Below are positions 16,336 through 24,186 of a DNA stretch of 64,000 nt, piece by piece. Every line of letters starts with the position of its first letter. The first letter of the stretch is position 1. The stretch covers positions 1,240,001 through 1,304,000 of the forward strand of contig NZ_LT629793.1 in NCBI RefSeq assembly GCF_900105735.1, written 5' to 3'. The stretch comes from Pseudomonas yamanorum (GTDB lineage: Bacteria; Pseudomonadota; Gammaproteobacteria; Pseudomonadales; Pseudomonadaceae). Under the pieces are notes generated by a model, which was not told the DNA's origin, searched no databases, and saw nothing but the letters and a program-made list of their open reading frames with translations. Both the position numbers and the translations under genes were made by a program.

Positions 16336-17232
16336 TCAAAACAACAACCGCGAAAAATCACAACACTGCACCGCCAACTGCGCCACATTCTGGTTCAAGC
16401 CAAACTGCCGATCCCCGCGATGCAACGCCACATACCCAACCTTGGGCAGCGCCGGTTCCGTCTCCAATGCGCGTAATTCTCCGCGCTCGATCAAATGCGA
16501 CAAGCACGCCTTGGGCAAGTAACTCACCCCCACCCCGGACAGCGCCAGCCCAACCTGCACCAGCAAGTTATGGCTGGTCAGCTTACGCGGCATCTGCACA
16601 GCATGCGCCGCCAGCCAGCGCTCATAAAGCAGGCCCGTCCCGGAGTGCGAACCCTGGGTCAGCACCGTATACCCCGCCAACGCCTCAAGCCCTACCGGAT
16701 CGGGCTCACTGACTAACCACGGGGCGCACATCCAGGCGTTTTCCACACTGCCCAACGGCGTACTCAGAAACCGCGAATCACTGTAGGCATCGGGCACGAT
16801 CACCAGGTCCAGCTCATCACTCTCCAGCTTGCGAAACAGCTCGCTGCTCAACTCCACCGAAGGCTCGATCTGCACTTTGGGATACGCCTCGCGCAACGCT
16901 TCCACCAGCGCCGGCAACCAGGTGAAGGCCGTCAATTCCGTCACCCCCAGGCGAAACCTGCGCACCAGCACTTCGCGGGTACTGACCCGCTCCAGCAAGT
17001 AGTCGCGACGCTCCAGCAGGTCCTTGGCGTAGTCGAGCAACTCGGCGCCTTTTTCGGTCAGCCGGGCATTGCGTTTGCTGCGGTCGAAAATCTCGACATC
17101 GAAGGTTTCTTCCAACTCCTGGATGCGCTTGGAAATCGCCGACTGCGACATGTTCAGCTTGTTCGCCGCCGCCTCGAAACTGCCCAGCTCGGCAATCCAG
17201 TACAACGCGTCGATTTGCTTGAACGTGATCAT
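16336..17232 (-). CDS. LysR-family regulator, divergent from the aldolase operon
   Basis: 298 aa. The N-terminal HTH is 'F-E-A-A-A-N-K-L-N-M-S-Q-S-A-I-S-K-R-I-Q-E-L-E' with the F-D-R-S wing. The effector domain starts at about residue 90 (R-F-R-L-G-V-T-E-L-T-A-F-T-W-L). It is divergent from the RraA-like aldolase gene 117 bp away, the standard position for a LysR activator of an adjacent catabolic operon. An inverted repeat AGCGAT-N18-ATCGCT lies in the shared promoter region. The inducer is probably the pathway substrate. The gene stops 4 bp from giant palindrome 1. Confidence 0.87.
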   Translation of the reverse strand: MITFKQIDALYWIAELGSFEAAANKLNMSQSAISKRIQELEETFDVEIFDRSKRNARLTEKGAELLDYAKDLLERRDYLLERVSTREVLVRRFRLGVTELTAFTWLPALVEALREAYPKVQIEPSVELSSELFRKLESDELDLVIVPDAYSDSRFLSTPLGSVENAWMCAPWLVSEPDPVGLEALAGYTVLTQGSHSGTGLLYERWLAAHAVQMPRKLTSHNLLVQVGLALSGVGVSYLPKACLSHLIERGELRALETEPALPKVGYVALHRGDRQFGLNQNVAQLAVQCCDFSRLLF

Positions 17233-17253
17233 CGGCCACCTCCCATGAGAAAA

Positions 17254-17283
17254 AGCGATCCTATCAGATAATAAAATATCGCT
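17254..17283. promoter_or_regulatory. Inverted repeat in the LysR/aldolase divergent promoter
   Basis: AGCGAT (17254-17259) and ATCGCT (17278-17283) flank an AT-rich 18-bp core. The location suits a LysR binding site. Another ATCGCT occurs just downstream, so the exact operator is uncertain. Confidence 0.35.
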
Positions 17284-17349
17284 AAAACTGCTTCTTCATC
17301 GCTCCTAAGATCTAGCCACAGACCCATAAGATCAATCGGAGTTACAGCC

Positions 17350-18015
17350 ATGTCCTTGCCCGGTTCCCGCATCCTCCCCAACCCACCGCTGGCTTCCGCC
17401 GAAGTACTTGAAGCCTTTACTCACGTGGTCACCCCGCACATCAGCGACAACCTCGGCCGGCACATCGGCGCCCGCGGGCTGAACCGCTACAACCGCACCG
17501 GCAAGCTGGTGGGTACCGCGCTCACGGTGAAAACCCGCCCCGGCGACAACCTGCTGATCTACAAGGCCTTGAGCATGCTCGAGCCGGGCCATGTGCTGGT
17601 GGTGGACGCCCAGGGCGACACCAACAACGCGGTGATCGGCGAACTGGTCAAACTCTACGCCCAGCAACGCGGCTGCGTGGGGTTTGTGATTGACGGGGCG
17701 ATCCGTGATGTCGCGAGCTTCGAGGACACGCCTTGTTATGCCCGCAGCGTGGTGCATTGCGGGCCTTACAAGACCGGCCCGGGCGAGGTGAATGTGCCGG
17801 TGTCCATCGGCGGCATGCTGATCAACCCGGGGGATGTACTGGTGGGTGACGAAGACGGCCTGGTCGCCTTCTCCCAGGCCGACGCCCCCGAAGTACTGCG
17901 CAAGGCGGCTCAACACGCGGCCCACGAAGAGGAAGTCAAAGCCGAAATCTCCAGCGGTGCGGTGCACCAGAGCTGGATCGACAAGGTGCTGCAGCAGGCC
18001 GGCCTGGCAGGTTGA
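17350..18015 (+). CDS. RraA-like / HMG-CHA aldolase family protein
   Basis: 221 aa. The family includes 4-hydroxy-4-methyl-2-oxoglutarate (HMG) / 4-carboxy-4-hydroxy-2-oxoadipate aldolases, which split these acids to pyruvate plus pyruvate or oxaloacetate, and the RraA RNase E inhibitors. Metal- and pyruvate-site motifs are present: G-D-T-N-N-A-V-I-G-E, then V-I-D-G-A-I-R-D, and G-D-V-L-V-G-D-E-D-G. A C-terminal helical extension of ~40 residues beyond RraA length favours an aldolase. The start ATG has GGAG 10 nt upstream. It is followed 11 bp later by an aminotransferase gene and then a dicarboxylate/amino-acid symporter, which supports a catabolic role over RNase inhibition. The substrate is inferred, not shown. 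Confidence 0.82.
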   Translation: MSLPGSRILPNPPLASAEVLEAFTHVVTPHISDNLGRHIGARGLNRYNRTGKLVGTALTVKTRPGDNLLIYKALSMLEPGHVLVVDAQGDTNNAVIGELVKLYAQQRGCVGFVIDGAIRDVASFEDTPCYARSVVHCGPYKTGPGEVNVPVSIGGMLINPGDVLVGDEDGLVAFSQADAPEVLRKAAQHAAHEEEVKAEISSGAVHQSWIDKVLQQAGLAG

Positions 18016-18026
18016 AGGGGAACATC

Positions 18027-19235
18027 ATGAGCACTGCATTTCTCTCCGATCGGGTGCTGGGCATTGCGCCTTCCCCGAGCATCGCCGCCAACGCACTGGT
18101 CAGCGAACTGCGCGCCCAGGGCCGGGACATCGTCAACTTCACCGTGGGCGAGCCGGACTTCGATACGCCCGCGCATATCCTCGAAGCAGCCAGTGTCGCG
18201 ATGCACAGTGGCGACACCCACTACACCGCCACCAGCGGCACCCTCGCCCTGCGCCAGGCGATCTGCCTCAAGCTCAAGCGTGATAACCAGTTGGACTATG
18301 GACTGGACGAAGTGATTGCAGGTTGCGGTGGCAAGCACATCATCTATCACGCCCTGGCGGCGACCCTGAATCGCGGCGACGAAGTCATCGTGCACACGCC
18401 GTATTGGGTGTCGTACCCGGACATCGCACGGCTGAATGACGCAACGCCGGTGATCATTCCCGGCGATGAGTCACTGGGGTTCAAGCTGTCGCCGCAAGCC
18501 CTGGAACAGGCGATCACCCCGCGCAGCAAATGGGTGATCCTCAACAGCCCGAACAACCCCAGTGGCGCGGTGTACAACGAAGCCGAGCTGTTGGCCCTGG
18601 CCGAGGTGCTGCGGCGTCATCCCCATGTGCTGATCATGGCCGACGAGATCTACGAGCACTTTGTCTACGACGGTGCCCGCCACGTGTCCCTGACCCGACT
18701 CGCACCGGACCTGAAACCGCGCACGTTGATCGTCAACGGTGCCTCCAAGGGCTATGCCATGACCGGCTGGCGCCTGGGTTTCGGGGCTGGTCCGGCGTGG
18801 CTGATCGCGGCCATTGCCAAGTTGCTTTCGCAAACCACCACCTGCCCCAGTTCCCTCAGCCAGGCTGCCGCAGTTGCCGCCTTCGCCGGCGACCAGGCGC
18901 CCATCGCCGGCATGCGCGAGGTGTACCAGCAACGCCGCGAACGCATGCTGGGCCTGCTCGAAGAGATTCCCGGCGTGAGCTTCACCCCGCCGGATGGCGC
19001 GTTCTACGTGTTCGCCAACGTCGCCGGATTGATCGGCAAGACCACCCCGCACGGCGAGCGGATCGACGGCGACACACAACTGGCCGAGTACCTGCTGCGG
19101 GAATACGGCCTGGCCACCGTGAGTGGTGCGGCGTACGGCATGTCGCCTTACATCCGGCTGTCGTTCGCCAGCTCGCTTGAAGTGATTGAAGAAGGTTGCC
19201 GTCGCCTGAATGAAGCGTGCCATCGATTGCGCTGA
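18027..19235 (+). CDS. Class I/II pyridoxal-phosphate aminotransferase (aspartate aminotransferase-like)
   Basis: 402 aa from ATG 18027 (AGGGGAA upstream; the in-frame TTG at 18012 overlaps the aldolase stop). Fold-type I motifs are present: F-T-V-G-E-P-D-F-D-T-P, the substrate/PLP segment N-S-P-N-N-P-S-G-A, the Asp/Tyr pair A-D-E-I-Y-E-H-F-V-Y, and the Schiff-base lysine in G-A-S-K-G-Y-A-M-T-G-W-R. This is close to the broad-specificity aspartate aminotransferases of the Ib group. Placed between an RraA-like aldolase and a glutamate/dicarboxylate symporter, it likely converts an imported acidic amino acid to the 2-oxo acid cleaved by the aldolase. Confidence 0.88.
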   Translation: MSTAFLSDRVLGIAPSPSIAANALVSELRAQGRDIVNFTVGEPDFDTPAHILEAASVAMHSGDTHYTATSGTLALRQAICLKLKRDNQLDYGLDEVIAGCGGKHIIYHALAATLNRGDEVIVHTPYWVSYPDIARLNDATPVIIPGDESLGFKLSPQALEQAITPRSKWVILNSPNNPSGAVYNEAELLALAEVLRRHPHVLIMADEIYEHFVYDGARHVSLTRLAPDLKPRTLIVNGASKGYAMTGWRLGFGAGPAWLIAAIAKLLSQTTTCPSSLSQAAAVAAFAGDQAPIAGMREVYQQRRERMLGLLEEIPGVSFTPPDGAFYVFANVAGLIGKTTPHGERIDGDTQLAEYLLREYGLATVSGAAYGMSPYIRLSFASSLEVIEEGCRRLNEACHRLR

Positions 19236-19326
19236 CGGATACCCGCCCCACACGGCGGCCAGGGATGGCCGCTCATTGACTGCCTAGAACAACACTCATA
19301 ATCATTGATATAAATGAGGCATTCCC

Positions 19327-20607
19327 ATGCACAAGCCCCGCATCGCGCTGGTCTGGCAAATCCTGATCGGCCTGCTCGCCGGCATCGCCATCGGTGCCCT
19401 GCTGCACCGTTTTCCCGAATCCCGGCCGTGGCTGGTGGACAACCTGCTGCAACCGGCGGGCGATATCTTTATCAAGCTGATGAAGATGATCGTCGTGCCC
19501 ATCGTGTTTGCCTGCATGGTGGTGGGCATCGCCGGGCACGGTGACGGTAAATCGTTGGGACGCATCGGGGTCAAGTCCCTGGGCTATTTCTTCTGCATCA
19601 CCACCCTGGCGATCATCGTCGGGCTGGTGATGGGCAACCTGCTCCAGCCGGGCGCCGGCACTGAACTGGCCAGCCTGAAAGCCAACGCCGTGACCTTGCC
19701 CACCAGTAGCACCGGTGGCGGCCACAGCCTGGGGCAGATCATTGTCGGGATCATCCCGGACAACGTGATCAACGCCATGGCCCAGGGCAGCCTGCTGTCG
19801 GTGCTGTTCTTCGCGGTGATGTTTGGCCTCGGGGTGTCGCGCTTGCCCGCCGAGCGCAAAGACCCGGTGATTGCCCTGCTGCGCGGGGTGTCGGAGGCGA
19901 TGTTCAAGGTCACGTCGATGATCATGGCCTACTCGCCCATCGGCGTGTTCGGAATGATCGCAGTGACCGTGGCCAACTTCGGGTTCAGTTCGCTGCTGCC
20001 GTTGGCCAAGTTGATCATGGTCAGCTACGTGTCGATTGCGTTCTTCGTGCTGGTGGTGCTCAACCTGGTGGCGCGGCTGTGCGGGATCAACCTGTTTGCG
20101 TTGATGCGGCATATCAAGGACGAACTGATCCTGGCGTTCTCCACCGCCAGCTCGGCGGCGGTGATGCCGCAACTGATGAAGAAGCTCGAAACCTACGGCG
20201 TGCCGCCTTCGCTGGTGAGCTTTGTGGTGCCGGTGGGGTACTCGTTCAACCTGGACGGTGCGTCGCTGTTTTTGGGGATCGGCACGCTGTTCGTGGCGCA
20301 GTTGTATGGCATCGACCTGAGCCTGGGCGACCAGGCACTGTTGGTGGTGACCATGGTGCTGACGTCCAAGGGCGCGGCCGGGGTGCCGGGGTTCATGTTC
20401 GTGATTCTGTCGGCGACCCTGGCGAGTGCGGGCTTGCCGTTGGAGGGCATCGCCTTCATCGCCGGGGTGTATCGCCTGATGGAAATGCCGACCACTGCGT
20501 TGAATGTGCTGGGCAATGCCCTGACACCGCTGGTGATCGCCAAGTGGGAGCGCCGTGAGGGCACTGCTGAAACCTGTGGTAAGGGGACAAGCCCCTCACC
20601 ACAGTAA
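19327..20607 (+). CDS. Sodium/proton:dicarboxylate (glutamate) symporter, DAACS family
   Basis: 426 aa. Hallmarks of the GltP/DctA/Glt-Ph fold are visible: the serine-rich hairpin tip (S-T-A-S-S-A-A-V-M-P), the transport motif F-N-L-D-G-A-S-L-F (N-M-D-G-T equivalent) and the second hairpin K-G-A-A-G-V-P-G. About eight membrane segments are present. It lies 91 bp after the aminotransferase, with a short GC-rich hairpin (CGGCCA/TGGCCG, ~19254) in between, and probably belongs to the same operon. It would import the acidic substrate of the pathway. Confidence 0.87.
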   Translation: MHKPRIALVWQILIGLLAGIAIGALLHRFPESRPWLVDNLLQPAGDIFIKLMKMIVVPIVFACMVVGIAGHGDGKSLGRIGVKSLGYFFCITTLAIIVGLVMGNLLQPGAGTELASLKANAVTLPTSSTGGGHSLGQIIVGIIPDNVINAMAQGSLLSVLFFAVMFGLGVSRLPAERKDPVIALLRGVSEAMFKVTSMIMAYSPIGVFGMIAVTVANFGFSSLLPLAKLIMVSYVSIAFFVLVVLNLVARLCGINLFALMRHIKDELILAFSTASSAAVMPQLMKKLETYGVPPSLVSFVVPVGYSFNLDGASLFLGIGTLFVAQLYGIDLSLGDQALLVVTMVLTSKGAAGVPGFMFVILSATLASAGLPLEGIAFIAGVYRLMEMPTTALNVLGNALTPLVIAKWERREGTAETCGKGTSPSPQ

Positions 20608-20616
20608 GCGCTGTTG

Positions 20617-21450
20617 TCAGTCGAGGTCCGACGCGTCATGACGCTCGCGCAGTTGCTCTGAAGGATCGCCCGACACGCGGTTGACCCGGCGCCCTCGCTG
20701 CACCGCCGGCCGTGCTTCGATGGCGTTGGCCCAGCGCACGACGTGCTTGTAATCCTGCACCGAGAGAAACTCCCCCGCCTCATACAAGCGGCCTTTCACC
20801 AGGCCGCCGTACCACGGCCAGATCGCCATGTCGGCGATGGTGTATTCGTCGCCGGCGATGTATTCGTGCTCGGCCAGTTGCTTGTCCAGCACGTCCAGTT
20901 GGCGTTTGGTTTCCATGGCGAAGCGGTCGATGGCGTATTCGATCTTGGTCGGCGCGTAGGCATAGAAATGCCCAAACCCACCGCCCAGGTACGGCGCGCT
21001 GCCCATCTGCCAGAACAACCACGACAGGCACTCGGCACGGGCCGCCGGTTCCGTGGGCAGGAACGCGCCGAACTTCTCGGCCAGGTATTGCAGGATCGCC
21101 CCGGACTCGAACACTCGAATCGGCTTGGGCCCGCTGCGGTCCAGCAGCGCGGGAATCTTCGAGTTCGGGTTCACGCCGACGAAGCCACTGCCGAACTGGT
21201 CGCCGTCACCGATCTTGATCAACCACGCATCGTATTCCGCACCCTTGTGACCCAGGGCCAGCAGCTCTTCCAGCAGGATCGTGACCTTCTGGCCATTGGG
21301 CGTTGCCAGGGAATACAGCTGCAACGGATGACGACCAACCGGCAATTCCTTGTCGTGGGTCGCACCGGCGATGGGCCGGTTGATGCTGGCGAAGGTGCCG
21401 CCGTTTTGGGTTTTCCAGGTCCAGACTTTTGGCGGTACGTAATCAGTCAT
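20617..21450 (-). CDS. yghU: YghU-like glutathione S-transferase / disulfide-bond oxidoreductase
   Basis: 277 aa from ATG 21450 (M-T-D-Y-V-P-P-K-V-W); a start seven codons upstream is less likely. It has the long N-terminal extension and thioredoxin-fold start (L-Y-S-L-A-T-P-N-G-Q-K-V-T) typical of YghU/YfcG Nu-class enzymes, with N-S-K-I-P-A-L and R-V-F-E-S-G-A-I-L for glutathione binding. It also has an all-helical C-domain with the G-D-E-Y-T-I-A-D-M-A-I-W-P-W-Y N-capping box. These enzymes bind two glutathiones and act as disulfide reductases or peroxidases. It is convergent with the symporter gene and seems to be a single-gene unit. Confidence 0.88.
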   Translation of the reverse strand: MTDYVPPKVWTWKTQNGGTFASINRPIAGATHDKELPVGRHPLQLYSLATPNGQKVTILLEELLALGHKGAEYDAWLIKIGDGDQFGSGFVGVNPNSKIPALLDRSGPKPIRVFESGAILQYLAEKFGAFLPTEPAARAECLSWLFWQMGSAPYLGGGFGHFYAYAPTKIEYAIDRFAMETKRQLDVLDKQLAEHEYIAGDEYTIADMAIWPWYGGLVKGRLYEAGEFLSVQDYKHVVRWANAIEARPAVQRGRRVNRVSGDPSEQLRERHDASDLD

Positions 21451-21489
21451 GCCACTACTCCTTGGATTCAATGTTCACAACAACTAACG

Positions 21490-21588
21490 GTAGGAGCGAG
21501 CTTGCTCGCGAAAAACTCGAGAGTGCCGTGTACTTTCAGGATGCCCGCGTTGTCGTCGACGACTTTCGCGAGCAAGCTCGCTCCTACA
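21490..21588. repeat. REPIN, type A variant (GTAGGAGCGAGCTTGCTCGCGAA)
   Basis: GTAGGAGCGAGCTTGCTCGC at 21490 pairs with its reverse complement ending at 21588. It separates the YghU gene from the efflux operon. Its outer edge supplies the TAG stop of the outer-membrane factor gene. Confidence 0.88.
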
Positions 21589-23011
21589 GGTTCTTTTGGG
21601 CCAGTTGGGCAATATTCCAGCCGCCACCCAGTGCCTTGATCAGCCCTACGTTGGCGCTTAACTGTTGAGTCTGTAGATCCAGCACAGTTCGCTGCGCCTG
21701 CAACGACGCTACCTGCGCCGTCACCACATCCAAGTACGCCGCTCCGCCCTGGCGAAAGCGCGCCAGGGACAAGTCCTCGGCGTACTGCGCCGCAGCGGCG
21801 GCATCGCGCTGGTCAACCAGGGCGGTGTCGAGCCCGGAGATGATCGACAGGTTGTTCTCCACCTGCTCGAACGCGGTCAACACTACACCACGATACTTGG
21901 CCGCGGCTTCATCGGTTGCCGCCTTGGCACTGTCGACTCCGGCCTGGCGCGCGCCGCCGTCAAAGATTGTCCCCACCAGCGACGGGCCAATGGCCCAGAA
22001 GATGTTGGGCGCACTCAACAAATGCGCGAACTCATCGCTCTGGAAGCCGCCTTGGGCACTCAGGGTGAGGGCCGGGAACCAGGCGGCTTTCGCGACGCCT
22101 ATGCGTGCATTGGCCGAGGCAATCCGGCGCTCGGCAGCGGCGATATCCGGCCGACGCTGCAACAGCGTAGACGGTACACCGGTGGGCACGCCGGGCAAGG
22201 CGATGTCCGCAACGCTGGGGGCAATCGCGTAGGTCGATGCGGACTCACCCAGCATCGCCGCTATCGAGTGTTCGAGCACTGCACGCTGCACCAAATTCTG
22301 GCTCAGTTGCGATTTGACCGTCGACAGTTGGGTACGCGCCCGCGCTACGTCCAGGCCGGAAACGATACCGCCGCCGTGCAAGCCTTCGGTCAGGCTCAGA
22401 GCCTTGGCATAGGCATCGCTGGTTTCCTGCAGCAACTGGTCTTGCCGGTCGATGCCACGCAGGCGGATGTAGCTGTCGGCCAATTGCGCCTGCAAGCTCA
22501 GACGTACTGAGGCCAGGTCAGCCTTGGCGGCCTGGGCGTCGCTGGTGCCGGCGGCAACGGTGTCGCGCACACGGCCCCAGAGGTCGACTTCATAGTCCAG
22601 TTCTACCCCCACGGTGCCGGAGTCATAGACATTCGGCGGGCTGGCCGAGCGCAGTGGCCGGGTGTCCGACTGGCGAATGCGCTGGGCATTGCTGGAGCCG
22701 ATCAGCTTTGGAAACAGCCCGGATTGTGCCTGGGCCAAAAACGCCTGGGCCTGGGAATAATGAGCCAGTGCCGCGCTCAAGTCCGGGTTGCTTTGCAGCA
22801 ACTGCTGCTCCATGGCGTCCAGTTGCGGGTCCTTGTAGATGTGCCACCAACCGTCGCGACTCGCCTGGTCGTTCGGCGTGCCGACGGTCCACGGGCCCTG
22901 GGTATGGAACTGCGCGGCAATGGGTACCTCCGGCACGTCCAGCGGCGGCGCCAGATGGCAGGCGCCCAGGCCCAGGGTCGCGACCAATACCAGGCAAGTG
23001 CGCTTAGCCAT
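21584..23011 (-). CDS. RND efflux outer-membrane lipoprotein (NodT/OprM family)
   Basis: 475 aa. It has a lipoprotein signal with lipobox L-G-L-G-A-C18, then the two repeated outer-membrane-factor domains: W-W-x-x-Y-x-D-P-Q-L-D near the N-terminus, A-Q-A-Q-S-G-L-F-P-K-L, D-Y-E-V-D-L-W-G-R-V, R-R-P-D-I-A-A-A-E-R-R-I and A-W-F-P-A-L-T-L-S in order. It is the third gene of the operon transcribed leftward and starts inside the end of the adaptor gene (8-nt overlap). Its stop codon lies in the edge of a REPIN. Confidence 0.92.
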   Translation of the reverse strand: MAKRTCLVLVATLGLGACHLAPPLDVPEVPIAAQFHTQGPWTVGTPNDQASRDGWWHIYKDPQLDAMEQQLLQSNPDLSAALAHYSQAQAFLAQAQSGLFPKLIGSSNAQRIRQSDTRPLRSASPPNVYDSGTVGVELDYEVDLWGRVRDTVAAGTSDAQAAKADLASVRLSLQAQLADSYIRLRGIDRQDQLLQETSDAYAKALSLTEGLHGGGIVSGLDVARARTQLSTVKSQLSQNLVQRAVLEHSIAAMLGESASTYAIAPSVADIALPGVPTGVPSTLLQRRPDIAAAERRIASANARIGVAKAAWFPALTLSAQGGFQSDEFAHLLSAPNIFWAIGPSLVGTIFDGGARQAGVDSAKAATDEAAAKYRGVVLTAFEQVENNLSIISGLDTALVDQRDAAAAAQYAEDLSLARFRQGGAAYLDVVTAQVASLQAQRTVLDLQTQQLSANVGLIKALGGGWNIAQLAQKNL

Positions 23012-24185
23012 GGGGTTTGACCTCTGTAGTGTTGGCGGCCAGTTGCACCGAGTCGTCGTCGGCCAGGCCGTCGGGCGGGGTGTCGATCACCCGGTCAGTG
23101 GCGACGAGGCCACTGCCGATTTCCACGCTGTCACCAAAGTCCCGGGCGATGGTCACGGTCTTGAAGTGCACATGATTATTCGCGTCGAGAGTGGCCACGC
23201 GCATGCCCTTGTCATCGAACACCAGGGCGCTGGCAGGCAGGCGCAGCACGTCGGTCTGCACCGGCAAGGTGAACTGCACGCTGGTGTAGCCGCCCGGCAA
23301 CAGGCGGCTGCCGGGGTTGTCCACCAGCAGTTGCACCAGAGTGCTGCCGGACGCGGCGTTGACCGCATCGGCGGTGGCGATCACCTTGGCGGTGAAGGCT
23401 TCACCGCGATACTCCGGCACGCTCAGACGTGCCACGGTGCCCACTTGGATCTGCGGCGCCGACGACTGCGGCACCTGCACATACACTCGCAGGCGGCTGA
23501 CGTCAGAGACCGCGAACAGCTCTTTACCGGTGGCACCGCCGGCACTGATCAGCGCCCCCACATCGGTGGAGCGCGCGGTGACCACGCCGGCGAACGGTGC
23601 GGTCAACCGCTGGAAGCCCTTGGTGGCAATCAACTGGTCGACGTTGGCCTTGGCCGCGACCACTTTAGCCTGCTTGGCGGTGAGGTCGCCGGTGCGCTCA
23701 TCCACGTCCTGGCGCGACACCGAATCCGAGGCCAGCATCGCCTGCCAGCGCTTGGCGGTGGTCTGCGCCAACGACTCGTCGGCCTGGGCCGAAGCCAGTA
23801 CAGCCTTGGCTTGCAGCAGTTGTTGATCGAGCTCTGGCGTGTCGATTTCAGCCAGCAGTTGCCCGGCCTTTACGTGGTCGCCGATGTCGACGTTCCAGGT
23901 CTTGAGGTAGCCATTGACCCGGGCAAAAATCGACGCCCGCGAATACGCCTCTAGGCGCCCCGGCAAATTCAGGATCGGCCCTTGGGGCTGCACGCTCGGG
24001 GTGATCAGGATCACGCTGGGCAAGGCCTGGGCGTCGGTCCAGGTTTTCAGGTCGCGGGATTCGCTGGCGCGCACGCCGATGCCGAACACCACCACGGCGA
24101 CCAGTACTACCAGCCCCAGCACCAGCCAGAGCAGACCACGGGATTTACGACGGGGTGAACCCGGATTGGAAACGGAAGTGGACAT
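23004..24185 (-). CDS. RND efflux periplasmic adaptor (membrane-fusion protein)
   Basis: 393 aa from ATG 24185 (an upstream in-frame ATG at 24245 overlaps the pump gene and is unlikely). It has an N-terminal membrane anchor (about 18-38). A lipoyl half-motif (I-F-A-R-V-N-G-Y-L-K ... D-I-G-D-H-V-K-A-G-Q-L-L-A-E-I-D-T-P-E-L) and a coiled-coil hairpin (about 110-190) follow, then the second lipoyl half (T-A-P-F-A-G-V-V-T-A-R). A beta-barrel and membrane-proximal domain complete the protein. It is one base downstream of the RND pump stop, so it is translationally coupled and second in the operon. Confidence 0.92.
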   Translation of the reverse strand: MSTSVSNPGSPRRKSRGLLWLVLGLVVLVAVVVFGIGVRASESRDLKTWTDAQALPSVILITPSVQPQGPILNLPGRLEAYSRASIFARVNGYLKTWNVDIGDHVKAGQLLAEIDTPELDQQLLQAKAVLASAQADESLAQTTAKRWQAMLASDSVSRQDVDERTGDLTAKQAKVVAAKANVDQLIATKGFQRLTAPFAGVVTARSTDVGALISAGGATGKELFAVSDVSRLRVYVQVPQSSAPQIQVGTVARLSVPEYRGEAFTAKVIATADAVNAASGSTLVQLLVDNPGSRLLPGGYTSVQFTLPVQTDVLRLPASALVFDDKGMRVATLDANNHVHFKTVTIARDFGDSVEIGSGLVATDRVIDTPPDGLADDDSVQLAANTTEVKPHG

Positions 24186-24186
24186 G

